From Terramyces sp. JEL0728 (taxonomy: Eukaryota; Chytridiomycota; Chytridiomycetes; Rhizophydiales; Terramycetaceae): a DNA stretch of 25,603 nt. The notes under the pieces are model-generated. The model saw only the letters and a program-made list of their open reading frames with translations, had not been told where the DNA came from and did not search any database. The stretch is taken from positions 1-25,603 of the forward strand of contig JADIIU010000165.1 of the NCBI GenBank assembly GCA_027603945.1. Direction: 5' to 3'. The first letter of the stretch is position 1. Each line of letters starts with the position of its first letter. The position numbers and the translations under genes were made by a program. Below, one piece after another: positions 20,101 through 25,603 of this stretch.

Positions 20101-20582
20101 ATGCCTATCAGCTATATTACCCGAACGCTAACATTCTGTTCAGGACATCGGTTACACTCTCCTCACCTCTCTGATAAAGAAAACTTTGAAATATTCGGAA
20201 AATGCAACTCTCCAAACGGTCATGGTAATATGCGCTAACGCAGGCCACAATTATACAGGTATTATTCAAATAATTCAGTACAAGTAACAATCAAAGGACA
20301 TATAGACCCCGTTACTGGAATGGTGATGAATTTGAACGAGTTGCGAGAGTACATGGAAGTCGCAATTCACGATCAACTCGACCACAAGAATATTGACAAG
20401 GATGTTGCTTATTTCAAAGAGAATACTAGGTAACTGATGCTAAAAGTAGTACTGCAGAGAATGTTGCAGTGTTTATCTGGAAGGAGATGATCAAAGTCTT
20501 GCCAAAGGACCGGGACTACGAGTTGTATGAAGTTACTCTTCAAGAAACCGGCAATAACACCGTAACTTACAAGGGAGAATAA
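20101..20582 (+). CDS. PTS: 6-pyruvoyl-tetrahydropterin synthase family protein
   Basis: Four exons (20101-20224, 20244-20258, 20279-20429, 20450-20582) join to 140 residues; introns are 19, 20 and 20 nt. Exon 2 is only 15 nt. The zinc-binding histidines are His16 (FCSGHRLH), His41 and His43 ([20 protein letters not shown]), with catalytic Cys35. [20 protein letters not shown] supplies the Asp/His pair, [11 protein letters not shown] the middle helix, and [12 protein letters not shown] the conserved substrate Glu. The enzyme turns dihydroneopterin triphosphate into 6-pyruvoyl-tetrahydropterin for tetrahydrobiopterin; bacterial QueD relatives make a different product, so a related role is possible. 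No exon is long enough to stand out alone. It is divergent from HisRS. The stop overlaps AATAAA. Confidence 0.93.
20430..20449 (+). other. Ultra-short intron with AAGTAG tandem acceptor
   Basis: The intron is gtaactgatgctaaaagtag. The distal TAG gives 20 nt and Asn-Thr-Ser-Thr-Ala-Glu, matching the family; the proximal AAG gives 17 nt and one extra Ser. Both are in frame. Confidence 0.75.
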
Positions 20583-20583
20583 A
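20578..20583 (+). terminator. Poly(A) signal overlapping the PTS stop codon
   Basis: AATAAA contains the TAA stop (20580-20582). Confidence 0.5.
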
Positions 20584-20611
20584 ACACTTGAAATACCGCC
20601 TTAAGGCAATT

Positions 20612-20654
20612 GTTTAAATCGCGATTAAACCATTGGGCTGTACCAGTTTAATCG
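20612..20654. repeat. Nested inverted repeats (GTTTAA/TTAAAC family)
   Basis: CGATTAAAC (20622-20630) is repeated inverted as GTTTAATCG (20646-20654) with a 15-nt loop. The left arm also pairs with GTTTAAATCG just upstream (20612-20621). The three half-sites could be a regulatory site or part of the PTS 3' end. Confidence 0.45.
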
Positions 20655-21213
20655 TAATTAGAAAAACGTAAGATTTGAGTATGTTTGCTGGGCTCCCTAC
20701 GTGACTAACCGACCAGCATTAAATCTTTTTGGTTGGTGATCCTAAATATCGTTGCTCTGCGAAACGTGGGTTTCACAAATCACAAATATCTAGTATGAAA
20801 TAGCAGAAAAAAACTGTGATTTCAAAACCGCTGCTACTTGATATTTTTTAATCCGTACCCGCATATAGAGTATGCATTACGATGTCTTTTAAATCATATT
20901 TCAACTAGTAACGGAGATTATTGGAAAAAAACGTTTTGCAAAATCGGGTACAAGTCATTGACAGGTACTGGATACAGGAGGATACGCAGATAAAAATAGG
21001 ATAGAACGGGCGGCAAACCGGAAATCAAAGCCAAATCTATCAAAGTCGCTTTTATAACCTTTCGCTATCATCTCTCGCATCTCTATCAATTTTTTATATT
21101 TGCGCCACAATGACAGCCGTTGGATGAATTGGGAACTCAAAGCTCTCCCGTCCTTTTCTGGCCAGTGGAAGAGAAACGTTTATCCCATTTCGGTAACAAC
21201 GTTTTCAAAAAAA

Positions 21214-21220
21214 TATATAA
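21214..21220 (+). promoter_or_regulatory. TATA box of the third PHO84-like gene
   Basis: TATATAA in an A-rich run, 36-42 nt before ATG 21256. A start site 25-30 nt downstream would leave a leader of only about 10 nt. Confidence 0.5.
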
Positions 21221-21255
21221 AAAGAATGAGATGCGGTGTGTATTATTATCAATAG

Positions 21256-22794
21256 ATGTCTGAAATTCAAAAGAAGGACGAACAAGTTGTACAAATAGAT
21301 GACAGAGAAGCTCTCAAGAAGGAAGCCCTCACCGAACTAGACATGTCCTCATGGACCGCTGCCCACTGGAGAGCAGTTTTGGTTGCTGGTTCTGGTTTCT
21401 TGACTGACTCTTACGATAACTTTGTCATTTCGTTAATTGTCAGCATCCTTGGTTACGTTTACTATGCGCAAGGATCAAACAAGGGCAAAGTTCCTGGTGT
21501 TGAAGCAGCGTGGATTAAAGCAATGTCTTCATGGGGTAACTTGGTTGGGCAATTCGCTTTCGGGATCATGGGTGATATCTATGGAAGAAAGAAGATGTAC
21601 GGTATCGAATTGATCATCTTGATTGTTGGTGCTATTGGTTGTGCTCTCGCTGCCCAGCCTGCAACCAAGAACTTTGGTATTGCTGCTATCCTTGGGTTCT
21701 GGCGTTTTGTGTTAGGTGTAGGTGTTGGTGGTGATTATCCAGTGTCTGGTGTTATTACTTCAGAATTCGCTTCCGCAAAGAACCGTGGTACTATGATTGC
21801 TTTGGTCTTTGCTATGCAAGGTATCGGCTTCGTACTAGGAACTGTTGTTGCTATTGTTTCCCTCGCTGCCTTCAAAGACTCTGCTATTGCCGATCCAAGC
21901 AACTTGGACTATGTCTGGCGTATCATGGCTGGTTTCGGTGTCGTCCCAGCTCTGTCTGCCGTCTACTACCGTCTTACTATCCCAGAAACTCCACGTTTCG
22001 CTATTGATGTTGAAGGAGATGTTAGCAAGGGTGCTGCCGCTGCAAACCAATTCTTGAAGGGAGGAAATGTAGAAGAGGCTGAAGCAACCCAAGGAGCAAC
22101 CGTTGAACGCAAACCATACTTCCAGGGATTAAAGGAATACTTTGGCAAATGGGGCAACATGAAAGTGTTGATTGGTACTGCTATGTGTTGGTTCTTGCTT
22201 GATATTGGTTTCTATGGCACCAACTTGAACACTTCCAGCATTGTCAAGTATATGGGCTTCGTGCCTTCTGCTGACAGAGCCAAGATTCCATGGGAAAACG
22301 TTTGGGCTTCTGCTAAAGGTACCGCTGTTGTCAACTTGATTGGTGCGCTTGGTTACTTTTTCTGTGTTGCTACTGTCGATCGTGTTGGACGTAAACCACT
22401 TCAATTGGGAGGTTTCGTTATCCTTACTATTTTATTCGCTGTCATGGCTTCCCAATTCAACTGGCTCATCAGCTCAGATGGTAACACCACCTTTGTCATC
22501 ATCTACTGTTTGGCTCAATTCTTCTTCAACTTTGGACCTAACTCTACTACTTTTATTGTCCCAGCTGAAGCTTTCCCTACCCATGTTAGATCTTCTGGAC
22601 ACGGTATCTCTGCTGCAGCAGGTAAATTGGGTGCTATCTTTGCCGCTCAATTGTTTGACCCTGTAAACTCTGGTGCTGGTATCCAACCACTTTTATATAT
22701 CTTTACCGGAGTCATGGCTGGAGGTATCTTGTTTACTTTCTTGATTCCAGAAACTAATGGAAAGACCTTGGAAGAACTTGGTGACTATGAATAG
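21256..22794 (+). CDS. PHO84: PHO84-like inorganic phosphate:H+ symporter (third copy, intronless)
   Basis: A single exon of 512 residues with 12 predicted TM segments. The transport-path Asp residues are Asp51 (GFLTDSYDNF), Asp160 (GVGGDYPVSG) and Asp316 (LLDIGFYGTNLN). The GRKKMYGIELIILIVGAIG and ETNGKTLEELGDYE signatures are those of the other copies. The central loop (about 255-290) is hydrophilic. Where copy 2 has its intron, this gene reads SSWGNLVGQF without interruption. Codon choice is strongly biased (ggt, gct, aac, ttg), more than in its neighbours, suggesting high expression. It imports phosphate at the plasma membrane. AATAAA lies 12 nt after the stop. Confidence 0.95.
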   Translation: MSEIQKKDEQVVQIDDREALKKEALTELDMSSWTAAHWRAVLVAGSGFLTDSYDNFVISLIVSILGYVYYAQGSNKGKVPGVEAAWIKAMSSWGNLVGQFAFGIMGDIYGRKKMYGIELIILIVGAIGCALAAQPATKNFGIAAILGFWRFVLGVGVGGDYPVSGVITSEFASAKNRGTMIALVFAMQGIGFVLGTVVAIVSLAAFKDSAIADPSNLDYVWRIMAGFGVVPALSAVYYRLTIPETPRFAIDVEGDVSKGAAAANQFLKGGNVEEAEATQGATVERKPYFQGLKEYFGKWGNMKVLIGTAMCWFLLDIGFYGTNLNTSSIVKYMGFVPSADRAKIPWENVWASAKGTAVVNLIGALGYFFCVATVDRVGRKPLQLGGFVILTILFAVMASQFNWLISSDGNTTFVIIYCLAQFFFNFGPNSTTFIVPAEAFPTHVRSSGHGISAAAGKLGAIFAAQLFDPVNSGAGIQPLLYIFTGVMAGGILFTFLIPETNGKTLEELGDYE

Positions 22795-22963
22795 ACGATT
22801 TAAATAAATTTTACCTAACTTACTCTGCTTTACATTTGTGCATAGTGTTTTGTGACAATCTCACACTCTTTTTCAACTTTGAGCAACTGCGACAAGTAGT
22901 TTGATATAAACCAAATCACATACTGGATTACAAACTATTTATTACCATTAATGGCCTTATTAT

Positions 22964-23830
22964 TCAAGATAGCGATGGAATTGTTGGTGCATCAGTTGGA
23001 GCTACGGTCTTCTCAACCACAGTTACTGCTTTTGGTTTTAATTTCTTTACCCCAGACAGAGCCAATTTCTTTAATTGAAGGAATATTAGAACCATAAAAG
23101 ATGCATGGAAGCTTAGTATAGAGTCGATAAGCAAGAACAGTGAATGAGAGCCAGAGTTGTCAAAGTAAATCGCGTACATGTACAGCGCAGCTCCGGTCCA
23201 GTCCATTAGAACGCATACCAGGTTCAGCACTACAGTTTGTTTGTAAGAGTTTGCCGTTGCTAGTTTTTTTGATATTTTGAATGAATAGACCAAATGTGTC
23301 AAATAAAGTGCCTGCACATTGTCGTATATGATCAGTAGTATCGCATGCAGCAGCGATGTAAAAGCGTTGGTCTATGGTCAAGTAATGCCTACCCAATCTA
23401 GAACTGGGGGTATCGGATCAAACCCGACAACGATAAATGCAGGGCCCAACAGCAATATGGAAATGATAATAAATGTAATTCTTAGGCTCGTGATTAATTT
23501 AGTGGTGATTTTTTCATTGAGACATTTGAAAATGGCAAGTATTTCAATGTTGAGTAAAACTATACAAGCTGATAATAGAGATGAAAACATAGCCGCAATT
23601 TTGAAATATATTCTAGGGTGTAGAGTGAATCCATACAATCCGTATCCTACTAGCTGAATGAAATTGATTGCTTGCATTAAATATAATCTGTTTGACAAAG
23701 TTTGCTGTTTGACATCTGTCAAAACACGATACAGCACGGATAGTATTAAGACATTGGCAATTATGAATGCGATTACGGACACTATATCTACTGTGTTATC
23801 CAGTGTAATAACGTAAAATGAATCTGGCAT
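22964..23830 (-). CDS. Seven-transmembrane protein of unknown function
   Basis: Minus-strand exons 23830-23393 and 23371-22964 give 281 residues; the 21-nt intron (23372-23392) contains an in-frame TGA. Seven hydrophobic segments are visible, including VSVIAFIIANVLILSVLYRV, LSACIVLLNIEILAIF, LRITFIIISILLLGPAFIVV, SLLHAILLIIYDNVQALYL and LIDSILSFHASFMVLIF. The last part of segment five is rebuilt only by splicing. The C-terminal tail is Lys- and Val-rich. The topology is receptor-like, but no GPCR signature is recognised and there is little similarity to the two receptors at 9495-11988. It converges on the phosphate transporter. Confidence 0.7.
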
Positions 23831-24066
23831 TAGGCGGAAAGAGTGACATCAGCAACCATGTCAAAAATGCGAAATGCCTGGCGACTAAATTATTGGGTTT
23901 GATGGATATTTTACAGTTACGAACAGAATTCAGAATATAATTCGGTGCAACAAAGATTCTGCGATCGCATTGAATTATGCAATTATGCGGATTTATTTTT
24001 GGAGTTTAATCTTGGAAAGCAAGTTGATACGAATATCACTACTGCAAGCCGCAGTAAGTTAAAGTG

Positions 24067-24072
24067 TTTATT
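24067..24072 (-). terminator. Poly(A) signal overlapping the dehydrogenase stop codon
   Basis: On the minus strand AATAAA contains the TAA stop (24070-24068). Confidence 0.5.
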
Positions 24073-25419
24073 GTCTCCATTCGTTACTCTTTACCAACCA
24101 CTTGATAACTTGTAAAGATCGGTGTCCATAACAAGGATTGACTTCCAATGACCGCTTATCAGCCAATTCAACAGCAATAGCTTGACTGGTCTTGCCAGTC
24201 TTTGCAGATCCGTCCAATACATGTAGAGTGAGGTTGAAGATAGAGTTATCCCAGTCTTTACCCAAATGCAAATCTAATTTTGGATCATCATCAATGATTC
24301 CCATATGTTCATCTGCACAATTGACTATTCCCATTCGGTTTACTAGGAAATCAGGGACATAGATCTTGCCCAGATTGTGTAAATGTAAATCGTCCGTCTT
24401 CATATTCAATAGTTGGTTGTTTGCCGCACCACAGATAATCTTTGCTTTGATTTGCGGGATGGTTGTAGGATTCAAAATACCGCCAGTTGCACAAGGACAC
24501 ACTGCATCAACATCCTTGAACAAAATAGAATAATCTGATTTATCTACTATATGCAATTCAAAGTTCTTTCCAGAGTATTCATTCTTGATTGATTCTGCTC
24601 TGTGTGCATCAACATCAGAAGCAATAACTTTACTAACGCCAGCTTCAAACAAAAAGTGAATGACAGGCATACCAACATGTCCTGCTCCTTGTACTGCAAC
24701 AGTAGACCCTTTCAAAGATTTACCTTTGTTAGTATTATTTACCTGCATGTTGAAAAGCAGCTTCTAATCCTTTGATCACACCTCTAGCAGTAGCAATAGA
24801 AGGATTCCCAGATCCGCCCAGTTCAGCAGGAATACAGGTGGTGTGTCTAGTTTTTGAAAAAATTGCTTTCATATCATTGACATTTGTTCCTACATCTTCT
24901 GCAGTGACATAGCAACCGTGTAAACTAGACATGAATTCTCCGTATTCTTCATAAGCTATTCTACGAGCTTCGAGGTCATCTGTTGGTGCAAGACCAGCAC
25001 CAGTATTACGAGCCATAACGCCTGCGTCAGTACAAGTTACCTTTACCGCCTCCCCACCATATGCCTGCCAATGCATTCTTGTGTCCCATGCCTTTAGCCA
25101 ACCGCAATCCGTCCCTAATAAACCCGTTCATGTTATCATAAACCCAATTACGAACACCACCCGCTCCAGGACCACGAAAGGTCTTGTGAATAGCAGCAGA
25201 CTGCAGTACACCGGATTTTGGCCCAATTTGAGCAAAATACCCTTCGTGATAATCGTAATCATCTGAAATATTCAAATCAGAGAGGATATCTGCAATTGGC
25301 TGGAGTATTTGGTGAGAGGCAACGAATTTATTGTTTTCTGTTACGAAATAGAATTTCTTGATTTGGTTTTTGGCTAGGAATTCAATGAATTGAGTTGGAG
25401 TTAAATTAAGCAGATCCAT
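24068..25419 (-). CDS. Leucine/phenylalanine dehydrogenase-like enzyme (Glu/Leu/Phe/Val dehydrogenase family)
   Basis: Minus-strand exons 25419-25041, 25021-24743 and 24723-24068 join to 437 residues; both introns are 19 nt. The catalytic lysines are Lys114 (AKGMGHKNA) and Lys126 (WWGGGKGVM), and the catalytic Asp sits in TAEDVGTNVNDM. GSGNPSIATARGVIKGLEAA and the Rossmann motif VQGAGHVG match leucine dehydrogenase rather than the larger glutamate dehydrogenases. The enzyme deaminates a branched-chain or aromatic amino acid to its keto acid with NAD(P)H. FRGPGAGGVRNWVYDN replaces the usual GPALGG(C/T)R, so substrate is uncertain, and the N-terminal 60 residues are not recognised. The family is mostly bacterial; old transfer is possible, but the gene has the local type of introns. 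I chose ATG 25419. Confidence 0.87.
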
Positions 25420-25492
25420 TTTTTGTTGAAAAAACAAGCTCACAAGGTCTATTTGAGGAAATCACAAGGTACATTTCGAAACGGCTATTGTT

Positions 25493-25603
25493 GGTTATTT
25501 GCAGGTTATTTGCAGATTATTTACTGGTTATTTGCTGGTTATTTGCTGGTTATTTGCTGGCTATTTGCTGGTTATCTGCTGGTTATCTGCTTGTATCTGC
25601 TTG
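25493..25603. repeat. 11-bp tandem repeat (minisatellite), runs off the window
   Basis: About ten units of ggttatttgct follow one another, with base changes (ggttatttgca, gattatttact, ggctatttgct, ggttatctgct). The most regular units are in the middle. It begins 74 nt upstream of the dehydrogenase start, so it may lie in or just beyond its promoter. Confidence 0.9.

Larger units (their letters stand above)
20583..21255. other. 673-nt intergenic region before the third phosphate transporter
   Basis: No supported gene is seen on either strand. It holds the inverted repeats at 20612-20654 and, near its end, the TATA box at 21214-21220. An ACGTGGG heptamer (one base short of a Pho4-type CACGTGGG) is at about 20765. 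A 61-codon minus-strand frame (20955-21140) starts at TTG and has no family features. Confidence 0.5.

Noticed and set aside
20955..21140. 61-codon minus-strand reading frame
   Set aside because: It starts with TTG, has no ATG near its start, no recognised family and lies in a promoter region; likely chance.
21226..21255. Nine-codon upstream ORF ending TAG directly against the ATG of the third phosphate transporter
   Set aside because: The TATA box at 21214-21220 predicts a start site downstream of its ATG, so it is probably not in the mRNA.
1..25603. CRISPR arrays, bacterial operons, insertion sequences or viral genes
   Set aside because: No spaced direct repeats, transposase or integrase motifs or ribosome-binding-site pattern were seen; all genes are eukaryotic with introns.

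Overview
The window is nuclear DNA of a compact, gene-dense unicellular eukaryote, most likely an early-diverging zoosporic fungus or close relative (Rozella-, aphelid- or chytrid-like). The fungal signal is the PHO84-type phosphate transporters, RAD14, COA1, VMA13 and a FRE-type reductase. The flagellar signal is a complete 1731-residue SPEF2/CPC1 gene, a central-pair component found only in lineages that still build a motile flagellum. The species cannot be fixed from sequence alone.

The most striking property is the introns. By following protein homology across frame breaks I resolved 41 introns in 13 genes. All are 19-23 nt (12 of 19, 21 of 20, 6 of 21, one of 22, one of 23). They begin GT (one begins GC), end AG, and 28 of 41 carry a YTRAY branch-like motif whose A lies about 5-6 nt from the 3' end. 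These are among the smallest spliceosomal introns one could expect. They make genes look like broken strings of short ORFs until they are removed.

Layout. 1-5297 (+): end of a PHO84-like transporter, a ferric-reductase-like flavocytochrome, a second PHO84-like transporter (tandem paralogue of the first) and an MFS (ZIFL/YCR023C-like) transporter. 5529-9433 (+): TMEM184/OST-alpha-like membrane protein, XPA/RAD14, COA1-like protein and V-ATPase subunit H. 9495-11988 (+): two tandem 7TM receptor-like paralogues. 12091-12652 (-): Myb/SANT-like protein, divergent from SPEF2 (12790-18206, +). 18245-19804 or 19897 (-): histidyl-tRNA synthetase, possibly with a mitochondrial-form start, divergent from 6-pyruvoyl-tetrahydropterin synthase (20101-20582, +). 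21256-22794 (+): intronless third PHO84-like transporter. 22964-23830 (-): another 7TM protein. 24068-25419 (-): leucine/phenylalanine-dehydrogenase-like enzyme, followed by an 11-bp minisatellite running off the end.

The genes do not form one pathway. Clusters reflect local duplication (phosphate transporters, receptors) and nutrient uptake (phosphate, iron). Compaction extends to the gene ends: in six genes the AATAAA poly(A) signal overlaps the stop codon, and several TATA boxes lie only about 35-45 nt before the start codon.
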